Below, piece by piece: positions 1 through 6,650 of a stretch of DNA of 10,468 nt (position 1 is the stretch's first letter; each line of letters starts with the position of its first letter). Source of the DNA: Coriobacteriia bacterium (lineage in GTDB: Bacteria > Actinomycetota > Coriobacteriia > Coriobacteriales > UBA8131). The notes beneath the pieces were generated by a model. The model worked only from the letters and a program-made list of their open reading frames with translations, was not told the DNA's origin and did no database searches. The stretch is taken from assembly GCA_009781525.1 (NCBI GenBank), contig WQXZ01000047.1, forward strand, positions 1-10,468, written 5' to 3'. Position numbers and translations under genes: made by a program.

Positions 1-20
1 AAAAGAAGAGGATTATAAGA

Positions 21-980
21 ATGAGAGATAGCGACACAAGAGACAACATCTCAGTGATTCTAAAGGCAACTCTGCAGACGGACGGAGGCAGCCGAGGTAA
101 TCCAGGCGAAAGTGGTATCGGCTACGCATTGACGCTGCCAGACGCAGATGACCCGATTTCATACGGCGGCTGGTACATCGGCTATGCAACCAACAACCAG
201 GCTGAATACCACGCACTGATCTGGGGGCTCGAAAACGCCTTGCTGCTCAATGTACGCCAGATCATCATCGAGCTCGACAGCGAACTGATTGTCAGGCAGA
301 TCAAAGGCGAGTACAAAGTCAGAAATGAGGGGATAAAACCTCTCTACGAGCTTGCGCAGCTACTACTTAGTCGTTTCTACTCCTATGAGATATCGCATGT
401 CAGGCGGGCTTTGAACAGCGTTGCGGATGCATTGGTGAATGCAGCAATCGACAATCGTTCCTCCATAGGCAATTATCATGTAGAATACGTTGCTCCTGAA
501 TTACTCTCGGCTGCAGATGTAGTGGGAACTTCTCCACTTATTCAGACCGAGAGCGCAACAGAGGGTAGCGATGAGACAGATGTAGAAAGGAAGCCAAAGA
601 TGGCAACAGGAACATATTATTTACGCATCAAAGAGCATTTTGATGCTGCGCACGCCTTGATTGGGTATCCAGGTGAATGCAAGAATCTGCATGGGCATAC
701 TTGGGATGTAGAGGTTGAGGTGAAGGGAACCAAGTTGGACGAGGTTGGTATCGTCTACGACTTCAAAGATCTGAAAGACAATCTCTTAAGCATTCTAAAG
801 CAGTTCGATCATAAGTACCTCAACGAAGTCGAGCCTTTTACCGAGTTCAATGCGACTGCTGAGAACCTGGCGCGGGTGATCTATGAGCAGATGGAAGAGT
901 TACTACCAGACGAGATCGATATCGTTGAGATCGCCGTCTGGGAGTCACCGATTGCTCGCCTGATCTACCGCGTGGAGTAG
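21..980 (+). CDS. RNase HI-like domain fused to 6-carboxytetrahydropterin synthase (QueD)
   Basis: A 319-residue two-domain protein. Residues about 12-145 form an RNase HI fold: TDGGSRGNPG carries D21, NNQAEY carries E62, ELDSELIV carries D86 and NSVADALVN carries D136, so all four metal-binding acids are present. Residues about 146-193 are a polar linker. Residues 194-319 are a complete QueD/PTPS domain with zinc ligands H211, H224 and H226 (FDAAH and LHGHTW), catalytic C220 in CxxxHGH, FDHKYLN with D263-H264, and E308. QueD makes 6-carboxytetrahydropterin from dihydroneopterin triphosphate for queuosine and deazaguanine synthesis; RNase HI cuts RNA in RNA-DNA hybrids. The start is supported by AGAGGA 8 nt upstream. 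No frameshift joins the halves. No other queuosine gene is nearby. Domain identities are secure; a joint function is unknown. Confidence 0.9.
   Translation: MRDSDTRDNISVILKATLQTDGGSRGNPGESGIGYALTLPDADDPISYGGWYIGYATNNQAEYHALIWGLENALLLNVRQIIIELDSELIVRQIKGEYKVRNEGIKPLYELAQLLLSRFYSYEISHVRRALNSVADALVNAAIDNRSSIGNYHVEYVAPELLSAADVVGTSPLIQTESATEGSDETDVERKPKMATGTYYLRIKEHFDAAHALIGYPGECKNLHGHTWDVEVEVKGTKLDEVGIVYDFKDLKDNLLSILKQFDHKYLNEVEPFTEFNATAENLARVIYEQMEELLPDEIDIVEIAVWESPIARLIYRVE
584..602 (+). promoter_or_regulatory. Internal ribosome binding site and start for free QueD
   Basis: AGAAAGGA at 584-591 lies 8 nt before an in-frame ATG at 600-602. That ATG begins residue 194, exactly where the QueD domain starts. 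Initiation here would give a 126-residue protein, about the normal length of stand-alone QueD. The gene may therefore yield both the fusion and a free QueD. This is inferred from sequence only. Confidence 0.5.
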
Positions 981-1012
981 CGGCAACAGCGGCGGACACG
1001 CGGCAACAGCGG
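980..1012 (+). repeat. Two 13-bp direct repeats, 20-bp period
   Basis: GCGGCAACAGCGG occurs at 980-992 and again at 1000-1012, immediately after the fusion gene's stop codon. Two copies only, with no known function; possibly slippage. It is richer in GC than the flanking DNA. Confidence 0.75.
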
Positions 1013-1085
1013 GCGAGACTGCCACAAATAAGGGATAATTCAGCATGAAATAGGCAGCCAGCTACCCTTTAAACAATAGATAGGT

Positions 1086-1098
1086 TATTATTGCACCC
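1086..1098 (+). promoter_or_regulatory. Candidate -10 element for a leaderless coaBC mRNA
   Basis: TATTAT at 1086-1091 matches the -10 consensus at five of six positions and ends 7 nt before the coaBC ATG. No purine-rich Shine-Dalgarno sequence lies in this space (TGCACCC precedes the ATG), so transcription may start at or next to the start codon. No convincing -35 was found. Confidence 0.4.
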
Positions 1099-2355
1099 AT
1101 GAGTGAGAAGAAAAAAGTACTACTTGGTGTTACTGGATGTATCGCAGCCTACAAGGCCTGCGAGGTTTTGCGTTTGCTGCAGAAGGCAGACGTTGATGTC
1201 AAAGTGGTCATGACGCCATCGGGGGCGGAGTTCGTCACTGCTACGACTTTCAGGGCTCTCAGTCAGCATGAAGTCGCGATTGAGCCGATTGCCGAGTACA
1301 ATTCACCGATTCATCATATATCTCTGGCACAAGAGCCAGATGTTTTTCTGATTGCTCCTGCTACAGCTAATACCATCAATAAGCTGGCTGCTGGTATCGC
1401 AGACAATCTACTTACAACAACAGCTCTGGCAACAGAGGCACCGATTATCATCGCTCCGGCGATGAACGTGCATATGTGGAGGGATCCTTCAACCCAGGCA
1501 GCTTTGGATATTCTCCGTGCCAGAGGCATGGAGATCATTGCTCCTGAGGTCGGCTATCTGGCTTGTGGTGACATTGGTGAGGGTAAGCTTGCGACAGTCG
1601 AAGAAATCGCTGAGCGTACCCTGGCTGAGTTGAGGCGTTGTCGTGACCTTGAGGGTCAGAAGATGTTAGTCACTGCTGGTCCGACTCGCGAGTTCTTGGA
1701 TCCTGTACGTTTCATCTCATCTCCTTCCAGTGGACTGACCGGCTACCTGATTGCCGGTGAAGCTGCTCGCCGCGGTGCTGAGGTTCACATGGTCAGCGGA
1801 CCGGTCGAGCTGCCGGACCCCTTTGACGTAAACGTGATTCGCGTAACAAGTGCTCAGGAGATGTATGAGGCCGTGAATCAGGTCTACGACGAAAAACAAC
1901 CCGAGGTAGCTATATTCACAGCCGCTGTTGCTGACTTCAGACCTGCCAGTAAAGCAGAGCAGAAGTTGAAAAAGGGAGCAGACCTTCCTGGTTCAGCCGC
2001 CCAGGGCATTGCTGATGAAGAGGCAACTGACGAGAGCAACATCGCACCGGCTTATACACTGGATCTTATCCCCAATCCTGACATTCTTTTCTCGATAGCG
2101 CAGCGTAAAGGCAGCTGCTACGTTGTCGGCTTCGCAGCTGAATCTGAGAATATCATAGAGAATGGCTTTGCCAAACTAAACGCCAAGGGTGCCGATATGA
2201 TCGTCGCAAATGATATCTCCGATCCTGAGATCGGCTTTGCGACGGAGTACAATCGATGGCAACTCCTCTCTGAATCCGGAGCGGAGGATACCGGCACGTT
2301 GAGCAAGCGTACCCTGGCGGGAATCTTGCTTGATAGAATCGCCAACAGGCAGTAG
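1099..2355 (+). CDS. coaBC: Bifunctional phosphopantothenoylcysteine decarboxylase / phosphopantothenate-cysteine ligase (CoaBC)
   Basis: A 418-residue cytoplasmic enzyme for two successive coenzyme A steps: CTP-dependent joining of phosphopantothenate to cysteine (CoaB, C-terminal) and FMN-dependent decarboxylation (CoaC, N-terminal). CoaC is intact: GCIAAYKA at 13-20, catalytic H73, APATANTINKLAAGIADN, the PAMNVHMW motif at 120-127 and C156 in LACGDIGEG. CoaB has GPTRE at 194-198, VRFIS with R204, AAVADFR near 275-281, the lysine motif QKLKK at 288-292, NPDIL and VGFAAE. Two oddities: the usual ISNxSSGKMG signature reads ISSPSSGLTG (S208 in place of the essential Asn, L213 in place of Lys), and about 25 extra residues follow KKG near 293-318. 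Length and framing are otherwise normal. Assignment is firm; full CoaB activity is uncertain. Confidence 0.96.
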   Translation: MSEKKKVLLGVTGCIAAYKACEVLRLLQKADVDVKVVMTPSGAEFVTATTFRALSQHEVAIEPIAEYNSPIHHISLAQEPDVFLIAPATANTINKLAAGIADNLLTTTALATEAPIIIAPAMNVHMWRDPSTQAALDILRARGMEIIAPEVGYLACGDIGEGKLATVEEIAERTLAELRRCRDLEGQKMLVTAGPTREFLDPVRFISSPSSGLTGYLIAGEAARRGAEVHMVSGPVELPDPFDVNVIRVTSAQEMYEAVNQVYDEKQPEVAIFTAAVADFRPASKAEQKLKKGADLPGSAAQGIADEEATDESNIAPAYTLDLIPNPDILFSIAQRKGSCYVVGFAAESENIIENGFAKLNAKGADMIVANDISDPEIGFATEYNRWQLLSESGAEDTGTLSKRTLAGILLDRIANRQ

Positions 2356-2402
2356 ATTAATTCTAACAACCTAATCTTTCGCTTCCGAGAACTGACGTTT
2401 TC

Positions 2403-2418
2403 GGGCGAATTGTCGCCC
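2403..2418 (+). terminator. Perfect hairpin after coaBC, possible weak terminator or leader structure
   Basis: GGGCGA (2403-2408) pairs perfectly with TCGCCC (2413-2418) around the four-base loop ATTG. Only CCTTGAAGC follows, with no U tract, so it is a poor intrinsic terminator by itself. It may instead be a leader structure or an RNA-stabilising 3' end. It lies 48 nt after the coaBC stop. Confidence 0.4.
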
Positions 2419-2442
2419 CTTGAAGCTTAACAAAGCTATTAC

Positions 2443-2469
2443 AGGAGGTGAATCATGTATCCAGTTTGA
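2443..2469 (+). CDS. Four-codon leader ORF with a perfect Shine-Dalgarno sequence
   Basis: AGGAGGTGA at 2443-2451 is fully complementary to the 3' end of 16S rRNA and is the strongest ribosome binding site in the window. With six bases between AGGAGG and the start, it precedes ATG at 2455, which opens a reading frame of only Met-Tyr-Pro-Val before TGA at 2467-2469. The trpB ATG lies 93 nt further on with its own site. The ORF contains no Trp codon, and no TGG occurs anywhere in the leader, so it is not a classical trp leader peptide. It may be a minimal regulatory uORF or the remnant of a disrupted gene start. Confidence 0.4.
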
Positions 2470-2562
2470 AGAGAGTTTAAAGATAGAGCGCACCACATCG
2501 CAACAAAGACTTAGTACGAAGAAAAATGTAACACAGAAAAGCTAAAAGAAGGAGTAAACGAA

Positions 2563-3957
2563 ATGAAAGAAACACCATATAAGACCTACCTTGAAGAAAG
2601 TGAATTGCCGCAGGTTTACTACAACGTCCGAGCAGACATGAGAGAGGCGGCCGGTGGGCAGGACCATGCGCCGATGCTGCATCCCGGAACCTTGCAGCCG
2701 GTTACTGTTGCTGACATGGAACCGATTTTCTGCACCGAGCTTGCCAAACAGGAGCTGAATACCGAAGACCGCTACATTGATATTCCCGGTGAGCTGATAG
2801 ACTTCTATCGGATGTATCGCCCGTCTCCGCTGATTCGCGCCCATTTTCTAGAGCGTCTACTGGATACTCCGGCACGCATCTATTACAAGTACGAAGGCAA
2901 TAACACCTCGGGCAGTCACAAGCTGAACTCAGCGATCGCCCAGGGCTACTATGCCAAGCTGCAGGGCTTGAAGGGACTGACCACAGAGACGGGAGCTGGC
3001 CAGTGGGGTACAGCTATGAGTATGGCTGCTGCATACTTTGGCCTGGATCTTGAGGTGTTCATGGTCAAGGTCTCATACGAGCAAAAGCCGTATCGCAAAA
3101 CAGTGATGCAGACCTATGGAGCCAGCGTGGTTCCGAGCCCGAGTGCTACCACCGAAATCGGCCGCCAGATGCTGGCTGAGAACCCGGAGTCAAGCGGCAG
3201 CCTGGGCAACGCCATAAGCGAGGCGGTTGAGAAAGCGCTGACGAAAGAAGGATATCGCTATGTGCTCGGTAGCGTCTTGAATCAGGTACTGCTGCATCAG
3301 TCGATTATCGGACTTGAAGCTAAAGCTGCCATGGAGAAGCTGGGTGAATACCCTGACATCGTTATCGGCTGCGCAGGTGGCGGTTCAAATCTAGGCGGGC
3401 TGATGGCTCCCTTCATGCAGGATCGTCTGACCGGCAAGCCGGCACCATATTTTATCGCCGTCGAACCTGCCAGCTGCCCGACCATGACACGCGGTCGCTT
3501 TGCCTACGATTTCTGCGATACCGGCAGGGTCACACCACTTGCCAAGATGTACACCCTCGGCAATGGTTATATTCCGTCTGCTAACCATGCTGGCGGTCTA
3601 CGCTATCACGGCATGAGCCCGATTCTTTCCCAGTTGTATCATGATGGCTTCCTGGATGAGGCAAGAGCTGTGGAGCAAACCTCGGTTTTCGAAGCCGCGA
3701 TCCAATTCTCTCGCACAGAGGGAACCCTACCTGCACCAGAAAGTGCACACGCCATTCGCGCAGCGATTGACGAGGCTATCAAGTGCAGGGAAACAGGTGA
3801 GGAGAAGGTCATTCTATTCGGCTGTACCGGTAATGGCTACTTTGACCTGTCTGCCTATGAGCAGCACATCAACGGGTCGATGACTGACTATATTCCAACC
3901 GATGAAGACCTGCTGCGTGGTTTTGCCAGCATTCCCAGCCTTGCAGGAATACAGTAG
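2563..3957 (+). CDS. trpB: Tryptophan synthase beta subunit, TrpB2 type
   Basis: A 464-residue PLP enzyme that condenses indole with serine to give tryptophan. Length and the long N-terminus (residues 1-90) fit the TrpB2 branch rather than the roughly 400-residue TrpB1. Visible motifs: NNTSGSHKLNSA with PLP-binding K120; TETGAGQWG with catalytic E142; the phosphate loop GGGSN at 272-276; GNGYIPSANHAGGLRYHG at 333-350; EGTLPAPESAHA with E387; and CTGNG at 421-425 near the PLP ring nitrogen. The start is supported by AAGAAGGAG about 8 nt upstream. There is no trpA or other trp gene next to it. Stand-alone TrpB2 is known in many bacteria and archaea and may use free indole or related substrates. 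Activity looks intact; the physiological partner is unknown. Confidence 0.95.
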   Translation: MKETPYKTYLEESELPQVYYNVRADMREAAGGQDHAPMLHPGTLQPVTVADMEPIFCTELAKQELNTEDRYIDIPGELIDFYRMYRPSPLIRAHFLERLLDTPARIYYKYEGNNTSGSHKLNSAIAQGYYAKLQGLKGLTTETGAGQWGTAMSMAAAYFGLDLEVFMVKVSYEQKPYRKTVMQTYGASVVPSPSATTEIGRQMLAENPESSGSLGNAISEAVEKALTKEGYRYVLGSVLNQVLLHQSIIGLEAKAAMEKLGEYPDIVIGCAGGGSNLGGLMAPFMQDRLTGKPAPYFIAVEPASCPTMTRGRFAYDFCDTGRVTPLAKMYTLGNGYIPSANHAGGLRYHGMSPILSQLYHDGFLDEARAVEQTSVFEAAIQFSRTEGTLPAPESAHAIRAAIDEAIKCRETGEEKVILFGCTGNGYFDLSAYEQHINGSMTDYIPTDEDLLRGFASIPSLAGIQ

Positions 3958-4013
3958 GGGCATGCATATTTAAAAGTCGGCTGGAGTTTATGAGGTTTGC
4001 TGGAGAGTGTAGT

Positions 4014-4094
4014 ATGCTTGACAAAGGCTCAAAAGCAAAGTGCACTACAGTAGTAAGATACAGCTACCTAAAAAACAACGTTTCAGCTGTTTAG
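4014..4094 (+). CDS. Possible small 26-residue ORF
   Basis: ATG at 4014 follows GGAGA (4002-4006) by 7 nt and opens 26 codons ending in TAG at 4092-4094. The peptide begins MLDKGSKAKC and ends YLKNNVSAV; it is basic with no membrane segment. It lies between the trpB stop and the terminator at 4176-4207. No family is recognised, and an ORF this short can arise by chance. Confidence 0.2.
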   Translation: MLDKGSKAKCTTVVRYSYLKNNVSAV

Positions 4095-4140
4095 CATTAT
4101 CTGAACAGAGAAACCGAGACTACTGCTCTATTCTTAATTC

Positions 4141-4160
4141 AGGTTGAGGATTTTCAACTT
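4141..4160. repeat. Short AT-rich inverted repeat
   Basis: AGGTTGA at 4141-4147 can pair with TCAACTT at 4154-4160 across a six-base loop, with one G-U pair. It lies just upstream of the strong bidirectional terminator and may be part of the same 3' end. The rest of 3958-4170 shows no other clear structure. Confidence 0.35.
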
Positions 4161-4175
4161 GTGACTAACCAAACA

Positions 4176-4207
4176 AAGCGGCACCCTGTCAGCCCGGGGT
4201 GCCGCTT
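4176..4207. terminator. Strong bidirectional intrinsic terminator between convergent genes
   Basis: AAGCGGCACCC at 4176-4186 pairs perfectly over 11 bp with GGGTGCCGCTT at 4197-4207 around a 10-base loop. The plus strand continues TGTTGTTGTATT. The minus strand continues TTGTTTGG, a better U-rich tail. It sits between the + trpB gene and the - marR-type gene, 64 bp beyond the latter's stop, so it can end both transcripts. Confidence 0.85.
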
Positions 4208-4270
4208 GTTGTTGTATTGCATGTAGTCGATGAAGATAGCTGCGAAAGGCGTTCTTAGTCGGAGCTTATC

Positions 4271-5137
4271 CTACTCAGAACTGGTTGCTTGCTGCTCTGG
4301 CTCTTGTTCGCTCCGTTGAGGACGATCATAACGACCGCGCCCCGAGCCGGACCTCTGCCTGGGACGATCTCGTTGATCGCGACTTTCGCGCTGCTCCGCC
4401 GCTCTTCGTCTGCCCATTCCACGCGGCTCACGTGACCCGGACTTGCCCTTTATCAGCAGAGTCTGGTGCCTTCTGGCAACTTCGTCCTGTGCCAGGCGAT
4501 CAAGTTCAAGTGACTTCTCATTCAAGCTTGAATTCATCTTTTGCAACAAGGTCAATAATTGTGCCTGCTCATCTTCACTCAGTCCGTCGAATAGATCGTT
4601 GTATCTGTGATCCATCTGGTCGGTCAGCTCTTTGCCTTCAGCGGTCAGAAATACTTTTCGCACCCTCTTGTCTGCCTCGTCACCTTCGACTCGGATCAGG
4701 CCTTTTTTCTCAAGCTTTGCAACCAGCTCAGAAGCAGATGAAGGACGGATATCCAAAGCCTCCACGATGTCTTTGATCAGCACACCATCATTCTTTGACA
4801 GCATGTATAACAGGCGACCTTGTCCACGCATCATCTGAGGACTGTTCTGGAAGAAAGCCGCAGAGCCTGCAGGTCCTGCCCCCGACAGGAAGGGCATCGG
4901 TGGCATACCAGCAGGAAGCGGTGGCGGAACATCTAATCCTGGTGCCGGAATCGCATCTGGATCAAACTGCTGACGATGGATACGATGCATCTGCAGGCGC
5001 AACAACAGCCGAGCAGCGCGCTGGCATTCTACCAATAGTTGTACCTGATCAGCCTCACCTGCGAACTCAGCGCTGTCGCCATCAAAGGCTTCTTCTGATG
5101 TATCAGAACCAAAACCATCTCCCATGAATCTATACAT
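4271..5137 (-). CDS. MarR-family transcriptional regulator with Pro-rich linker and Arg/Gly-rich tail
   Basis: A 288-residue protein whose winged helix-turn-helix covers about residues 103-168: GQGRLLYMLSKNDGVLIKDI, then SSASELVAKLEKKGLI as the recognition helix region, then EADKRVRKVFLTAEGKEL as the wing. This matches MarR regulators, which bind inverted repeats as dimers. Helices at 183-225 probably dimerise. Two additions are unusual: a Pro/Gly-rich segment (about 59-98, including PPPLPAGMPPMP) between the first helix and the HTH, and a disordered basic tail (about 230-288) with some 15 Arg, including GMGRRRAAEQRESRDQR and SGSGRGRYDR. Typical MarR proteins have 140-160 residues. The start is supported by AAAGGA 6 nt upstream. 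The promoter overlaps an inverted repeat, suggesting autoregulation. Ligand and targets are unknown. Confidence 0.85.
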   Translation of the reverse strand: MYRFMGDGFGSDTSEEAFDGDSAEFAGEADQVQLLVECQRAARLLLRLQMHRIHRQQFDPDAIPAPGLDVPPPLPAGMPPMPFLSGAGPAGSAAFFQNSPQMMRGQGRLLYMLSKNDGVLIKDIVEALDIRPSSASELVAKLEKKGLIRVEGDEADKRVRKVFLTAEGKELTDQMDHRYNDLFDGLSEDEQAQLLTLLQKMNSSLNEKSLELDRLAQDEVARRHQTLLIKGKSGSREPRGMGRRRAAEQRESRDQRDRPRQRSGSGRGRYDRPQRSEQEPEQQATSSE

Positions 5138-5186
5138 GGTCGTTCCTTTCTATTTGGACACAGATAGTGTTTTGTAGGCTAAAAAA

Positions 5187-5205
5187 TACCGAAAATAATT
5201 CGGTA
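5187..5205 (-). promoter_or_regulatory. Candidate autoregulatory operator (7+7 inverted repeat)
   Basis: TACCGAA at 5187-5193 and TTCGGTA at 5199-5205 form a perfect inverted repeat with a 5-bp centre. It begins just downstream of the -10 element, where transcription of the MarR-type gene should start. Length and symmetry fit a dimeric winged-helix regulator. Binding is inferred. Confidence 0.6.
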
Positions 5206-5209
5206 CCTA

Positions 5210-5239
5210 ATTATAGACAGAAGCTAAGATGAAAGTCAA
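5210..5239 (-). promoter_or_regulatory. Sigma70-type promoter of the MarR-type gene
   Basis: Read on the minus strand, TTGACT (5239-5234) is followed after 18 bp by a perfect TATAAT (5215-5210). This is the best promoter match in the window. The predicted start near 5203 gives a leader of about 65 nt before the ATG. The gap to the upstream cyclase gene (5138-5268) holds this promoter and no obvious terminator. Confidence 0.75.
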
Positions 5240-5268
5240 TTACACCTTGGCTACGTCTTAAGCCCGCC

Positions 5269-6621
5269 TTAAGCCCCGGGACGAGCTCTGGCTTCACGCA
5301 CTGAAAGGGTGACGCCTTCAATGGATTCACCCATATCAGGGTCGTACACTGTATATGTGCGCTTACCGATCTGCTTCGAATAATACATGGCAATATCCGC
5401 ATATTTGACCAGGTCGTTATAGTGGGTGGTATGATCCGGATACATCGAGACCCCAACACTGAGAGAGATGTTGTAAGCTTTTGCATACTTGCTTATATCC
5501 GGGTTATTATCAAATTCATCGATGATATTCTTGGCGTATTCTCTAGCGCCATCCAGGTCAATATCTGCCAGCAGTTGAACAAACTCGTCGCCACCGAGGC
5601 GAGCCGTCAAACACTCACGCCTGGTTTCCATGGCATGTCTGTTCAGATAGTCAGAAAGCAGATTGGCTGTCATAGTCAGGTAGCGGTCTCCCTCGGCATG
5701 TCCGACGTTGTCATTGATGTTCTTGAAGTTGTCGATATCCACGAAAAAGGCTGCCATGGGCACGCTGAGCTTCGTCGATGACGGATTATCAAACCTGTCG
5801 GCAAGATATGTGAACAGGTATCGTCGATTCGGCAATCCGGTATTCATGTCTTTGTTAGCCATGTCAAACAGTTGCTGCTGATTCATCCTGTTCTGCCTGA
5901 ACAAGACAACCGATGTCGCAAATAGCAAAACCATCATCGCACCCAGGCTTGTCAGCAGAAGTCGACTGATTCGCTGCGAAGTGTTGTAGGCACTGGTAAT
6001 GGGCTGATTATTAAACTCAACACAGACCAATCCGATAACAGAGCCAGCCCGGCGAAGAGGCAGCGACCCACAATTCATGCCTGCCTCAGAATTGCTGGGG
6101 TCTTTGATATCAAGATCGATACGTCCATCAAAAGCTGCAGCCTGAGACTCGGTCAATTCAATAAATGTAAAGGCCTGAGCATTTTGGTTCATGGTGTCAA
6201 AGACAATCATATACTGGTCGTTAACCTGCCGGATGACATAGACCCTGTTAGCCCCGACACTGATCTGCACCTGCTGCAATGAGTACAAGGTATAGTCATA
6301 CTGGGTTCTGTATTCAGCAACATCCGCCGGATCTTTCAAAGCAAACAACATGCCAGTATCTATCAGCTCAGCACTGGCTTGGCACGAAGCTGAAACCGTC
6401 GATCTGGCATTCTGGATAAGAACACTCTTCATATGGTCGCGTCCAAGCAGAGAAAAATATGCAGTTGAAGCGAAGATCATTGTAGCAACGATAGCAACCG
6501 CGAACAGAGATTCTGCAAATATCCCCTGGCTGTGCAGGCTCCGCGAATAGGCGTTCCACGGATTTGGACGTTGGGCCGTTTTATTCAAAATTGACTTCCT
6601 CTTTACCCCCGGCCGGACCAT
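5269..6621 (-). CDS. Membrane-bound diguanylate cyclase with extracytoplasmic sensor domain
   Basis: A 450-residue protein that should make c-di-GMP from two GTP. Membrane segment 1 is about 37-59, an extracytoplasmic region spans 60-218 (Cache-like in size, with YVIRQVNDQYMIVFDTMN), and membrane segment 2 is about 220-241. The GGDEF domain runs from about 255 to 428: DMNTGLPNRRYL, FVDIDNFKNIND with metal-binding D295, the intact signature GGDEF at 343-347, and KYADIAMYYSKQIGK. The product-inhibition site RxxD, five residues before GGDEF, reads RREC, so classical I-site feedback is probably absent. The start is uncertain: AGGGAGG lies only 1 nt before this ATG, whereas a TTG at residue 12 has AGAGGAAG suitably upstream. 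It begins 24 nt after the ferredoxin-like gene, probably in one operon. No EAL or PilZ protein is nearby. Confidence 0.92.
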   Translation of the reverse strand: MVRPGVKRKSILNKTAQRPNPWNAYSRSLHSQGIFAESLFAVAIVATMIFASTAYFSLLGRDHMKSVLIQNARSTVSASCQASAELIDTGMLFALKDPADVAEYRTQYDYTLYSLQQVQISVGANRVYVIRQVNDQYMIVFDTMNQNAQAFTFIELTESQAAAFDGRIDLDIKDPSNSEAGMNCGSLPLRRAGSVIGLVCVEFNNQPITSAYNTSQRISRLLLTSLGAMMVLLFATSVVLFRQNRMNQQQLFDMANKDMNTGLPNRRYLFTYLADRFDNPSSTKLSVPMAAFFVDIDNFKNINDNVGHAEGDRYLTMTANLLSDYLNRHAMETRRECLTARLGGDEFVQLLADIDLDGAREYAKNIIDEFDNNPDISKYAKAYNISLSVGVSMYPDHTTHYNDLVKYADIAMYYSKQIGKRTYTVYDPDMGESIEGVTLSVREARARPGA

Positions 6622-6644
6622 GCCTCCCTTTTTTTGCCGTGTAG

Positions 6645-6650
6645 ATTATA
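6645..6650 (-). promoter_or_regulatory. Candidate internal -10 element before the cyclase gene
   Basis: A perfect TATAAT on the minus strand (6650-6645) overlaps the TAA stop of the ferredoxin-like gene, 23 nt before the annotated ATG of the cyclase. No good -35 or extended -10 was found, so this may be chance or a weak internal promoter allowing separate expression. Confidence 0.3.

Noticed and set aside
2455..2520. Readthrough or recoding of the TGA in the four-codon ORF
   Set aside because: Reading through gives only 19 codons with no recognisable peptide, and TGA is an ordinary stop elsewhere in the window (TraX-family gene). No recoding signal is evident.
2356..2562. Classical trp attenuator or T-box upstream of trpB2
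   Set aside because: There are no Trp codons, no T-box consensus and no terminator with a U tract in the leader.
4285..4776. 163-codon plus-strand ORF opposite the MarR-type gene
   Set aside because: It is antisense to a well-supported winged-helix gene, has no recognisable motif, and its codon pattern follows that of the opposite strand.
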